Made by a program: the position numbers and the translations under genes
Notes under the pieces: generated by a model
Told to the model about the DNA's origin: nothing
Database searches by the model: none
Seen by the model: only the letters and a program-made list of their open reading frames with translations
Shown here: positions 42,799 through 51,900 of the stretch, one piece after another
How positions within the stretch are numbered: the stretch's first letter is position 1
How the letters are laid out: every line of letters begins with the position of its first letter
Assembly: GCF_036826855.1 (NCBI RefSeq)
Contig: NZ_CP104578.1
Coordinates: forward strand, 2,790,001-2,854,000
Length of the DNA: 64,000 bases
Reading direction: 5' to 3'
From: Streptomyces sp. SJL17-4
GTDB taxonomy: Bacteria > Actinomycetota > Actinomycetes > Streptomycetales > Streptomycetaceae

Positions 42799-44244
42799 CT
42801 ACCCGTCCAGGGGCAGCCACAGCTCGAAGCGTGCGCCCCGGGACGGGTCATCTCCGGCTCCTTCCGGCGCCGCCGTCACCGTGAGGTCACCGCCGTGGCG
42901 CCGGGCCACGTCACGGGCGATCGCGAGACCGAGACCTGCTCCGCCCTCGTCACGCGACCGGGCGTCGTCGAGCCGGACGAACCGCTCGAAGATCCGCTCG
43001 CGCTCGGCGACGGGCACGCCCTCCCCGTCGTCCGTGACCGCCAGGAGCGCCCGCCCGCCCTCCGCGCGGACCGTCACGGTGATCCGGGACCGGGCGTGGC
43101 GCCGGGCGTTGTCCAGCAGGTTGGTGACCAGTCGGGCCAGCTGGCCTCGGGAGCCGGTCAGCTCGACCCCCTCCTCGGCCTCCACCAGGACCTCGATCCG
43201 GTCACCGGACCGGCGGCCGCCCGCCTCCGCCCGCACCAGCTCCCCGAGGTCGATCCGCGTCCGTCCAGGACGCTCCCCCGCGTCGAGGCGCGCGAGCAGC
43301 AGCAGGTCGGTGGCGAGCTGCTGCAGGCGCACGGTGTCCTCGACGGCTCCCGGGACGTCGAGGAGCTCCGGATGGGCCGCGCCCACCTCCAGCTGGGTAC
43401 GCAGCGAGGCGATGGGGCTGCGCAGTTCGTGGGAGGCGTCCGCGACGAAGCGCCGCTGCCGGTCCACGGAGGCCTCCAGGGCGGCGAGCGTCCGGTTGGT
43501 GGTGCGGGCGAGGCTCGCCACCTCGTCGCCGGTGTCCGGCTCCGGCACCCGGCGGCTCAGGTCCTCGGAGGCCGTGATGGCGGCCATCTCCCTGCGGATG
43601 TCCTCGACCGGGCGCAGGGCGCGGCGGGTCACCAGCCAGGTCACGCCCCCCACCACGAGGAGCAGCACCGGCAGGCCGATGAGCATGACCGTGGCCGCGA
43701 TCCGTACGGCGTCCTGCTGGGTCTCCAGCGGGGCACCCGCGTACACGAGGACGGTCTCGCCACGGGAGTCGGTGACCTCGACCTCCGCGAAGCGGTACGC
43801 GGCCTCGTCGCCGTCCACGGTGGCCCGGCCCGAACTGTGCCAGGTGATGTCGCCCAGCTCGCCGGTCTCGGGGTCGTCGGCGTCGGACTCGTTGTCGCGG
43901 TCGGCGCCGGGCTCCTCGACGGGGGTGACGCCGGGAACGCCCGTGCCGCTGATCCTCTCCAGGTCCTCGCTCACGGCGAGCACCCGGCCGTCCCGGTCGA
44001 CCACCTGCACGGGGTGGTCCGAACCGTCGGGCAGGCGCAGCCGCGGGTACGGCGTTCCGCGGGCGATCTGCGCGCCGACCTGGCGGCCCGCGCTGTCGGC
44101 CTGGGCGTCCGCCCGGTCGGCGAGGTTGTCGCGCAGCGAGAGGAGTACGGCGATGCCCGCGGCGACCAGGGCGACGGCCACGACCACGGTCGCGCCGAGC
44201 GTGGCCCTGGCGCGGACCGAGGAGAGGAACCGTCGGCCCTTCAC
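42799..44244 (-). CDS. OmpR-class sensor histidine kinase
   Basis: A 481-aa membrane kinase. TM1 (about 12-34) precedes an extracytoplasmic domain with an acidic loop. TM2 (about 185-207) is followed by HAMP (RRALRPVEDIRREMAAI), the H-box DASHELRSPIASLRTQ, N box NLLDNARRHA, DDGEGVP, and GLGLAIARDVARRHGG. The GTG at 44242-44244 overlaps the response regulator stop (GTGA). The signal is unknown; the position matches SCO5404 from memory. Confidence 0.93.
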   Translation of the reverse strand: MKGRRFLSSVRARATLGATVVVAVALVAAGIAVLLSLRDNLADRADAQADSAGRQVGAQIARGTPYPRLRLPDGSDHPVQVVDRDGRVLAVSEDLERISGTGVPGVTPVEEPGADRDNESDADDPETGELGDITWHSSGRATVDGDEAAYRFAEVEVTDSRGETVLVYAGAPLETQQDAVRIAATVMLIGLPVLLLVVGGVTWLVTRRALRPVEDIRREMAAITASEDLSRRVPEPDTGDEVASLARTTNRTLAALEASVDRQRRFVADASHELRSPIASLRTQLEVGAAHPELLDVPGAVEDTVRLQQLATDLLLLARLDAGERPGRTRIDLGELVRAEAGGRRSGDRIEVLVEAEEGVELTGSRGQLARLVTNLLDNARRHARSRITVTVRAEGGRALLAVTDDGEGVPVAERERIFERFVRLDDARSRDEGGAGLGLAIARDVARRHGGDLTVTAAPEGAGDDPSRGARFELWLPLDG

Positions 44245-44903
44245 CGCGTCTCCAGGCGGTATCCGGCGCCGCGCACCGTCCGGATCAGGGCCGGGCCGAG
44301 CTTGCGGCGCAGCGTGCTGACGTACACCTCGACGATGTTCGGGTCGCCCTCGTAGGCGAAGTCCCAGACGTGCTCCAGGATCTCGGCCTTCGACACCACC
44401 TCGCCGGCGCGCAGCGCGAGCTGTTCCAGGACGGCGAACTCCTTGGTGGTGAGCGGGACCTCGTCCTCGCCGCGGTGCACGCGGCGGGCCGCTGTGTCGA
44501 CCCGCAGCTCGCCGAGGTCGAGGACCGGGGAGGCGCCCGCGCCGCGCCGGCGGCGCAGCAGCGCCCGGATCCTGGCCACCAGGACGACGTAGGAGAACGG
44601 CTTGGTGAGGTAGTCGTCGGCGCCCGTGTCGAGGCCCTCGGCCTCGTCGTACTCGCCGTCCTTGGCGGTCAGCATCAGGATCGGCACGTCGTCGCCCGCG
44701 GCGCGCAGCGCGGAGCAGACGCGGTAGCCGTTCATGCCGGGCAGCATGATGTCGAGCACGATCAGGTCGTACGCCGAACCGCTCGCCCGGTGCAGCCCTT
44801 CGAGGCCGTCGTGGACGACGTCGACGGCGTAGCCCTCGGCGGTGAGGCCCTTGGCGAGGGAGAGGGCGAGACGCTTCTCGTCCTCCACGATGAGCAGTCG
44901 CAT
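44241..44903 (-). CDS. OmpR-class response regulator
   Basis: A 220-aa regulator. The receiver domain starts RLLIVEDEKRLALSLAKGL, with phospho-acceptor Asp in IVLDIMLPGMNGY and lysine in YLTKPFSY. The winged-helix output domain includes LTTKEFAVLEQLALRAGEVV and STLRRKLGPALIRTVRGAGY. ATG 44903 is preferred to a GTG two codons upstream. It is divergent from a secreted PepSY protein gene, a frequent target of this class of system. CTTCAGG repeats in between are candidate binding sites. Confidence 0.94.
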   Translation of the reverse strand: MRLLIVEDEKRLALSLAKGLTAEGYAVDVVHDGLEGLHRASGSAYDLIVLDIMLPGMNGYRVCSALRAAGDDVPILMLTAKDGEYDEAEGLDTGADDYLTKPFSYVVLVARIRALLRRRRGAGASPVLDLGELRVDTAARRVHRGEDEVPLTTKEFAVLEQLALRAGEVVSKAEILEHVWDFAYEGDPNIVEVYVSTLRRKLGPALIRTVRGAGYRLETR

Positions 44904-44927
44904 GGGCACAAGGTTCGCAAACGGAAG

Positions 44928-44965
44928 CTGAAGCCGTCTTCAGGTGGCTTCAGGGTGGCTTCAGG
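44928..44965. promoter_or_regulatory. CTTCAGG direct repeats and dyad upstream of PepSY gene
   Basis: CTTCAGG occurs at 44938, 44948 and 44959 (10- and 11-bp spacing, one helical turn), and CTGAAG-CCGT-CTTCAG forms a dyad at 44928-44943. Such phased direct repeats are typical OmpR-family binding sites between the divergent genes. Confidence 0.65.
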
Positions 44966-45021
44966 TCGGGTTCCGCAGAGTGGTGTCCGCAGAACGAACC
45001 ACCGCAGGGTTGGAGGACCCC

Positions 45022-45588
45022 ATGAAGCGCACCCCCCTGATCGCCGCCCTCACCGCGACCGCCCTGGTCTGTGGCGGAGCCTCGGTCGCCCTCGCGGACG
45101 ACCGGGCCGACCGGGCCGACCGGGACGAGGCGCGGGACGCGAAGGTGACCGCCGTGCAGGCGATCGACGCGGCGCTGAAGGCACAGCCGGGCACGGTCGT
45201 GGCCGCGGACCTGGACGACGACGGCTGGGAGGTCGAGCTCCTCGGCAAGGGCACGACCTCGTACACGGTCCATGTGGACGCCACCACGGGGAAGGTCGTC
45301 GCCGAGGAGACGGACGCGGACGACGACGAGAGCGACGACCGCGGCACGCTGAAGGGCGCGGGCGTCGACGCCCGCGAGGCCGCCGAGGCGGCCTCGGCGA
45401 AGGGCTTCGTCACGTCGCTGTCCCTGGACGACGACGACCGCTCCTGGGACGTGGAGACGGGCGACGACGCGGACTGGAACGTCGACCTGAAGACGGCGAA
45501 GGTCACGCCGGACACGGAGGCGACGAGCGCGGCGTCCGAGGCGGACGACGCGGACGACGCGGACGACGCCGCCGACCACGACGACTGA
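45022..45588 (+). CDS. Secreted PepSY-domain protein
   Basis: A 188-aa protein with a signal peptide (RTPLIAALTATALVCGGASV, cleavage after ALA). It has two PepSY repeats (about 40-95: KVTAVQAIDAALKAQPGTVV ... YTVHVDATTGKVV, and 115-165: VDAREAAEAASAKGFVTSLS). The tail is very acidic (DDADDADD). ATG 45022 has GGAGG 5 nt upstream. PepSY proteins are thought to inhibit peptidases. Control by the divergent two-component system is likely from the repeats upstream. Confidence 0.88.
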   Translation: MKRTPLIAALTATALVCGGASVALADDRADRADRDEARDAKVTAVQAIDAALKAQPGTVVAADLDDDGWEVELLGKGTTSYTVHVDATTGKVVAEETDADDDESDDRGTLKGAGVDAREAAEAASAKGFVTSLSLDDDDRSWDVETGDDADWNVDLKTAKVTPDTEATSAASEADDADDADDAADHDD

Positions 45589-45656
45589 CGCGCGCGCGGA
45601 TCGGCCACGCCCGCGCCCCCGCCGAGTGGGCCGCGCCCGCGCCCTCGCCACCCGCC

Positions 45657-45859
45657 GTGTGGGCAATCGTCCCGCAGGGCGGGACGGGTGGGCACACGGG
45701 ACGGCGCCCTTGGCGGCGCCTCCGCCCCTTGTGCCCTGACCCGCACCGACAAGTGCGGCGCGCACCGGGTGCGGGTCAGGGCGCGGAAGCCTAGGCCCGG
45801 CACGGGGCGCCGTCCGTTGTGCCCACCCGTTCCGCCCCAGCGGAACAGTTGCCCACAAC
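45657..45859. repeat. About 200-bp imperfect palindrome (two inverted REP-like copies)
   Basis: The arm 45657-45747 is repeated in inverted orientation at 45768-45859 around a 20-nt centre. Inner arms (GCCCTGACCCGCACC, 15 bp) are perfect. Outer arms (GTGGGCAA, GGGTGGGCACA, GACGGCGCCC) match with scattered differences, several compensatory within local hairpins. It occupies most of the 398-bp gap 45589-45986; the remainder is GC-rich short repeats with no gene. Confidence 0.85.
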
Positions 45860-45986
45860 GCGGGGGGCGGGCGGCAGCCCGCAACAGGGTGCGGGCCGTA
45901 GCCCGCGACGGGTGGGCCGGGGACGGGGCCCCGGGGACAGGGCCCCGGGTACCGGGTATCCGGCACCCGGCACCGGCCGCCGCGCG

Positions 45987-46943
45987 CTACTCGCCCGTCA
46001 GGCCCGCCACCAGTTCGTCCGCCGCGCGGTACGGGTCGAGGTCGCCCGCCACGATCCGGTCCGCGAGCGCGTCCAGGCGCCGGTCGCCGTGCAGATCGCC
46101 GATCCGCTCCCGCAGGGCCGTGACCGCGATGGTCTCGACCTCGCGCGCGGCACGGGCCCGGCGGCGCTCCGCCAGGACCCCGTGCTCCTCCATCCAGGCG
46201 CGGTGCTTCTCCAGGGCCTCCACGACCTCGTCGATGCCCTCGCCGCGTGCCGCGACCGTCTTGACGATCGGCGGCCGCCAGTCGCCGGGGCCGCGCGCCT
46301 CGCCCAGGCCCAGCATGTGGTTGAGCTCGCGGGCGGTGGCGTCCGCACCGTCCCGGTCGGCCTTGTTCACCACGTACACGTCGCCGATCTCCAGGATGCC
46401 CGCCTTGGCGGCCTGGATCCCGTCGCCCATGCCCGGCGCGAGCAGTACGACCGAGGTGTCGGCCTGGGAGGCGATCTCGACCTCCGACTGCCCGACGCCG
46501 ACGGTCTCCACGAGGATCACCTCGCAGCCGGCCGCGTCCAGGACGCGGATGGCCTGCGGGGCGGACCAGGCGAGACCGCCCAGGTGACCGCGGGTCGCCA
46601 TGGAGCGGATGTAGACGCCCGGGTCGGAGGCGTGCTCCGACATCCGGACCCGGTCGCCGAGGAGCGCCCCGCCGCTGAACGGCGAGGACGGGTCGACGGC
46701 CAGCACGCCGACGCGCTTGCCCGCCCGCCGGTAGGCGGAGACGAGCGCGGACGTCGACGTGGACTTGCCGACGCCGGGCGAGCCGGTCAGGCCCACCACG
46801 TACGCGCCGCCGGTGAGCGGCGCGAGCGTCGCCATCACCTCACGCAGCTGCGGGGACGCCCCCTCCACGAGCGAGATCAGCCGGGCCACGGCCCGCGGCC
46901 TGCCCTCCCGTGCCTGGGTGACCAGAGCGGGGACGTCCAGCAT
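45987..46943 (-). CDS. meaB: MeaB-type G-protein chaperone of a B12 mutase
   Basis: A 318-aa GTPase that protects and loads cobalamin-dependent acyl-CoA mutases (family knowledge). Motifs are VVGLTGSPGVGKSTSTSALV (Walker A), LAVDPSSPFSGGALLGDRVRM, ILVETVGVGQSEVEI, and the base-recognition VVNKAD. ATG 46941-46943 has AGGAG 8 nt upstream. It follows the thiolase gene by 35 bp on the same strand, so they are probably one operon. The mutase it serves may be methylmalonyl-CoA mutase elsewhere or IcmA at 29-31 kb. Confidence 0.94.
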   Translation of the reverse strand: MLDVPALVTQAREGRPRAVARLISLVEGASPQLREVMATLAPLTGGAYVVGLTGSPGVGKSTSTSALVSAYRRAGKRVGVLAVDPSSPFSGGALLGDRVRMSEHASDPGVYIRSMATRGHLGGLAWSAPQAIRVLDAAGCEVILVETVGVGQSEVEIASQADTSVVLLAPGMGDGIQAAKAGILEIGDVYVVNKADRDGADATARELNHMLGLGEARGPGDWRPPIVKTVAARGEGIDEVVEALEKHRAWMEEHGVLAERRRARAAREVETIAVTALRERIGDLHGDRRLDALADRIVAGDLDPYRAADELVAGLTGE

Positions 46944-46978
46944 GTGCAGAGCTCCTTGCCTGACCTTGCCGAGGTGAC

Positions 46979-48187
46979 TTACTTGCCGTTGCCGGGGACG
47001 CGCACGATCAGCGCGTCGCCCTGACCGCCACCGCCGCACAGGGCGGCCGCGCCGACGCCGCCGCCGCGCCGCCTGAGCTCCAGGGCGAGGTGCAGCACCA
47101 CGCGGGCGCCGGACATGCCGATGGGGTGGCCCAGGGCGATCGCGCCACCGTTGACGTTCACCTTCTCGGGCGTAACGCCGAGGTCCTTCATTGACTGCAC
47201 GGCGACCGCGGCGAAGGCCTCGTTGATCTCGATGAGGTCGAGGTCCTCGACGCCGAGGCCCTCCTTCTTGAGGGCGTGCAGGATCGCGTTGGACGGCTGC
47301 GACTGGAGCGAGTTGTCCGGGCCCGCGACGTTGCCGTGGGCGCCGATCTCGGCGATCCACTCCAAGCCCAGCTCCTCGGCCTTGGCCTTGCTCATCACGA
47401 CGACGGCGGCGGCGCCGTCGGAGATCTGCGAGGAGGTGCCGGCGGTGATGGTGCCGTCCTTGGCGAAGGCCGGGCGGAGCTTGCCGAGGGACTCGGCGGT
47501 GGTCTCGGCGCGGATGCCCTCGTCCTTGGAGAAGACGACCGGCTCGCCCTTGCGCTGCGGGATCTCGACCGGGGTGATCTCGGCCTCGAAGATGCCGTTC
47601 TTCTGGGCGGCGGCGGCACGCTGGTGCGAGAGGGCCGCGATCTCGTCCTGCTCCGGGCGCTTGATGCCCAGGCGGGTGTTGTGCTTCTCCGTGGACTCGC
47701 CCATGGCGATGTTCTCGAAGGCGTCGGTCAGACCGTCGTACGCCATCGCGTCGAGCATCTCGATCGCGCCGTACTTGAAGCCCTCGCGGGACTTCGGCAG
47801 CAGGTGCGGGGCGTTGGTCATCGACTCCTGGCCGCCGGCGACGACCACGTCGAACTCACCCGCGCGGATCAGCTGGTCGGCGAGCGCGATGGCGTCGAGA
47901 CCCGAGAGACACACCTTGTTGATGGTGAGCGCGGGGACGTTCATCGGGATGCCGGCCTTGACCGCGGCCTGGCGGGCGGGGATCTGGCCGGCGCCCGCCT
48001 GGAGCACCTGGCCCATGATCACGTACTGGACCTGGTCGCCGCCGATGCCCGCACGGTCGAGGGCGGCCTTGATCGCGAAGCCGCCGAGGTCCGCGCCCGA
48101 GAAGGACTTGAGCGAGCCGAGCAGGCGACCCATGGGCGTGCGGGCGCCCGCGACGATCACTGAGGTGGTACCGGTCGTTCCAGACAT
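46979..48187 (-). CDS. Acetyl-CoA acetyltransferase (thiolase)
   Basis: A 402-aa biosynthetic-type thiolase. Catalytic Cys93 lies in [22 protein letters not shown] precedes the general-base His354 in [16 protein letters not shown] and the second Cys384 in [11 protein letters not shown]. The length is normal. ATG 48185-48187 is supported by conserved [15 protein letters not shown]. It may make acetoacetyl-CoA for the ethylmalonyl-CoA or PHB routes or degrade acyl-CoA; the direction cannot be told. It is co-directional with meaB. Confidence 0.95.
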   Translation of the reverse strand: MSGTTGTTSVIVAGARTPMGRLLGSLKSFSGADLGGFAIKAALDRAGIGGDQVQYVIMGQVLQAGAGQIPARQAAVKAGIPMNVPALTINKVCLSGLDAIALADQLIRAGEFDVVVAGGQESMTNAPHLLPKSREGFKYGAIEMLDAMAYDGLTDAFENIAMGESTEKHNTRLGIKRPEQDEIAALSHQRAAAAQKNGIFEAEITPVEIPQRKGEPVVFSKDEGIRAETTAESLGKLRPAFAKDGTITAGTSSQISDGAAAVVVMSKAKAEELGLEWIAEIGAHGNVAGPDNSLQSQPSNAILHALKKEGLGVEDLDLIEINEAFAAVAVQSMKDLGVTPEKVNVNGGAIALGHPIGMSGARVVLHLALELRRRGGGVGAAALCGGGGQGDALIVRVPGNGK

Positions 48188-48289
48188 GAGGCACGGCCCC
48201 TAGGGATGAGGAGTGAACGAGGGTTTACCGCCAATGTACTGAGCGGCGGACCGCCGGGTCACCGGCCGGTCGGTGTGACGGCGCGCACG

Positions 48290-48318
48290 TTGCGTAACCA
48301 CCGCGGCGGCGCTGCACT
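48290..48318 (+). promoter_or_regulatory. mce promoter (leaderless)
   Basis: TTGCGT (48290-48295), a 17-bp spacer and TGCACT (48313-48318) lie 6 nt from ATG 48325. A GGAGG abuts the ATG too closely to act as ribosome binding site. Confidence 0.5.
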
Positions 48319-48324
48319 GGAGGC

Positions 48325-48777
48325 ATGCTGACGCGAATCGACCACATCGGGATCGCCTGTTTCGACCTGGACAAGACTGTCGACTTCTACCGTGCCACGT
48401 ACGGTTTCGAGGTCTTCCACTCCGAGGTCAACGAGGAGCAGGGCGTCCGCGAGGCCATGCTCAAGATCAACGACACCTCGGACGGCGGGGCCTCGTACCT
48501 CCAGCTGCTGGAGCCGACCCGGGAGGACTCGGCGGTGGGCAAGTGGCTCGCCAAGAACGGCGAGGGCGTGCACCACATCGCCTTCGGTACGGCGGATGTC
48601 GACGGCGACGCCGAGGACATCCGGTCCAAGGGCGTCCGGGTCCTCTACGACCAGCCGCGGATCGGCTCCATGGGCTCCCGGATCACCTTCCTGCACCCCA
48701 AGGACTGTCACGGCGTGCTCACGGAACTGGTCACCTCGGCAGAGCCGTCGGCTGACCACTCCTCAGCGGAGCACTGA
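48325..48777 (+). CDS. mce: Methylmalonyl-CoA epimerase
   Basis: A 150-aa vicinal-oxygen-chelate-fold metalloenzyme that interconverts (R)- and (S)-methylmalonyl-CoA. Metal ligands expected from the family are present: His7 (RIDHIGIA), Gln60 (SYLQLLEP), His84 (VHHIAFGT) and Glu134 (VLTELV). It is divergent from thiolase-meaB, so the propionate-related genes are clustered. It lies directly upstream of scy, with a 213-bp gap. Confidence 0.95.
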   Translation: MLTRIDHIGIACFDLDKTVDFYRATYGFEVFHSEVNEEQGVREAMLKINDTSDGGASYLQLLEPTREDSAVGKWLAKNGEGVHHIAFGTADVDGDAEDIRSKGVRVLYDQPRIGSMGSRITFLHPKDCHGVLTELVTSAEPSADHSSAEH

Positions 48778-48897
48778 CCTCCGGATTCCTGGCCCGGTAG
48801 AGTGGGCGGCTCCGGGCCGGGGCCGGTCGGGGCCGCTCCGTGCGGCACCGTAGTCGGGATGTCGGGGTCGTCCGATCTGCCACGATTCCCCGGGGGT

Positions 48898-48919
48898 CCG
48901 TCCTCGACCGTGAGGACGG
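48898..48919 (+). promoter_or_regulatory. Hairpin in scy leader
   Basis: CCGTCCTC-GACCGT-GAGGACGG is a perfect 8-bp stem 72 bp upstream of the chosen scy start, within the 213-bp mce-scy gap. TAGAGT at 48798 is a candidate -10. Function is unknown. Confidence 0.35.
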
Positions 48920-48990
48920 TGCTCGTCGGAGTTGCGAACAGGGTTGGGGTCTCCCCTGCTCGAAGAGCTCGGGGAAGGATGGACCGCGCA

Positions 48991-51900
48991 GTGCGGGGCT
49001 ACGAACGCCAGGAGAGCCACCGAGCTGAAGACGACCATCTCGCCCGGTTCGAAGCCGAGATGGACCGGCTGAAGACCGAGCGCGAGAAGGCCGTTCAGCA
49101 CGCCGAGGACCTCGGATACCAGGTCGAGGTCTTGCGTGCCAAGCTCCACGAGGCGCGGCGCACCATCGCGTCCCGGCCCGCGTACGACAGCGCGGACATC
49201 GGCTACCAGGCCGAGCAGCTCCTGCGGAACGCGCAGGCGCAGGCCGAGCAGCTGCGCCAGGACGCCGAGCGCGAGCTCCGCGACGCCCGCGCCCAGACGC
49301 AGCGCATCCTCCAGGAGCACGCCGAGCACCAGTCCCGGCTCCAGGCCGAGCTGCACAACGAGGCGGTGCAGCGCCGTCAGCAGCTGGACCAGGAACTCAA
49401 CGAGCGCCGGCAGACCGTCGAGGCGCACGTCAACGAGAACGTCGCCTGGGCCGAGCAGCTCCGCGCCCGTACGGAGTCCCAGGCCCGCCGTCTCCTTGAG
49501 GAGTCCCGCGCGGAGGCCGAGCAGGCGCTCGCCGCCGCCCGCGCCGAGGCCACCCGGCTCGCCGAGGAGACCAGCCGGCGCGTCGGCGCCGAGGCCGAGG
49601 CCGCCCGTGCCGAGGCCGAAGCGATTCTGCTGCGCGCCCGCAAGGATGCCGAGCGGCTCCTCGGCGCCGCCTCCAGCCAGGCGCAGGAGGCCACCAGCCA
49701 CGCCGAGCAGCTCCGCTCGACCACCACCGCCGAGACGGACCAGGCCCGCCGTCAGGCCACCGAGCTCTCCCGCGCCGCCGAGCAGCGCATGCAGGAGGCC
49801 GAGGAGCGGCTGCGCGTCGCGCGCGCGGAGGCCGAGAAGGCCCTCGCCGAGGCCAAGGACGCCGCCGCCAAGCAGCTCGCCACCGCCGAGTCGGTCAACG
49901 AGCAGCGCACCCGCACCGCGAAGACGGAGATCGCCCGGCTGGTCGGCGAGGCCACCAAGGACGCCGAGGCGCTCAAGGCCGAGGCCGCGGAGAAGCTGCG
50001 CGAGGCGACCGCCGAGGCGGAGAAGCTCGTCGCCGAGGCCTCGGAGAAGGCCCGTACCGTCGCTGCCGAGGACTCCGCCGCCGCGCTCGCCAAGGCCGCG
50101 CGCAATGCCGAGGAGATCCTCACCAAGGCGTCCGCCGACGCCCGGGAGACCACCCGCAAGGCCTCCGAGGAGGCCGAGCGGATCCGCCGCGAGACCGAGG
50201 CGGAGATCGACCGGCTGCGCTCCCAGGCCGAGGAGCAGGCCGACGAGCTGCTCGGTTCGGCCAAGGACGACACCAAGGAGTACCGCGCCAAGACGGTCGA
50301 GCTGCAGGAGGAGGCCCGCCGGCTGCGCGGCGAGGCCGAGCAGCTGCGCGCCGAGGCCATCGCGGAGGGCGAGCGGATCCGCGGCGAGGCCCGCCGCGAG
50401 GCCGTCCAGCAGATCGAGGAGGCGGCCAGCAGCGCCGAGGAGCTCCTCACCAAGGCCCGTACCGACGCCGACGAGCTGCGGACGAAGGCCGGTGCCGAGA
50501 GCGAGCGGGTCAAGTCGGAGGCCATGGAGCGCGCCCAGACGCTCCGGACGCAGGCCGAGGAGACCCTGGAGCGGACCCGCGCCGAGGCCGAGCGGCTGCG
50601 CGTCGAGGCCGAGGAGCAGGCCGAGGCCGTCAAGGCGGCGGCCGAGGAGGCCGCGGCCGGGCTGCGCGCGGACGCCGAGCGGGCCGCCGAGGCCCGCCGC
50701 GCGGAGGCCGCCGAGGAGCTGACCCGGCTGCACACCGACGCCGAGGCGAAGGTCGCGGCGGCCGGGGAGGAGCTCACCGACGCGCGTGCCGAGGGCGAGC
50801 TGATCCGGCGCGAGGCCGCCGAGGAGACGGAGCGGCTGCGGACCGAGGCCGCCGAGCGCATCCGTACGCTCCAGGAGCAGGCCGAGCAGGAGGCCGAGCG
50901 GCTGCGCGCCGAGGCCGCGTCGGACGCGTCCACCACGCGTACCGAGGCCGAGACCGCGGCGGGACGGCTCCGTACGGAGGCGGCCGAGGAGGCCGAGCGG
51001 CTGCGGTCGGAGGCCCAGGAGACCGCCGACCGGGTACGGGCCGAGGCCGCCGCCGCGGCCGAGCGGGTGGCCACCGAGGCCGCCGAGGCGCTGGCCGCCG
51101 CGCAGGAGGAGGCCGTCCGGCGTCGCCGGGAGGCCGATGAGACGCTCGAGTCGGCGCGTTCCGAGGCCGGCCGGGAGCGCGAGCACGCCCGCGAGCAGTC
51201 CGAGGAGCTCCTCGCCGCCGCCCGCAAGCGCGTCGAGGACGCGCAGGTCGAGGCGCAGCGCCTGGTCGAGGAGGCGGACGCGCGGGCGACCGAGATGGTC
51301 ACCACGGCCTCGCGAGCCGCCCAGGAGGTACGGGACTCGGTGGCGGGTCTGCGCGAGCAGGCCGAGGAGGAGATCGCCGGGCTGCGCAGCGCCGCCGAGC
51401 ACGCGGCGGAGCGGACGCGCTCGGAGGCGCAGGAGGAGGCGGACCGGGTCCGCGCCGACGCGTACGAGGAGCGGGAGCGGGCGTCCGAGGACGCCGCCCG
51501 CACGCGGACGCGTGCGCAGGAGGAGACGGACGCCGCGAAGGCACTGGCCGAGCGGACGGTCTCCGACGCGATCGCCGAGTCGGAGAAGCTGCGGTCGGAC
51601 ACCGCCGAGTACGCGCAGCGGGTACGGACCGAGGTGACGGATTCGCTCGCCGCCTCCGAGCAGGACGCGGCCCGCACCCGGGCCGACGCCCGCGAGGACG
51701 CGAACCGGATCCGTTCGGAGGCCGCCGAGCGCGCCGAGTCGGTCGTCGGTGAGGCCCGTACGGAGGCGGACCGGATCGCCGCCGAGGCGGAGCAGATCCT
51801 GGACGAGGCCCGTCAGGCGGCGGACAAGCGCCGCAGCGACGCCGCCGAACAGGCCGACGCCCTCCTCGCGGAGGCCACTTCGGAGGCCGAGCGGCTCACC

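Noticed and set aside
42704..42800. TGACGGTCCGACC repeats as an operator
   Set aside because: They lie between converging genes and adjoin a perfect terminator stem, so they more likely belong to the 3' ends.
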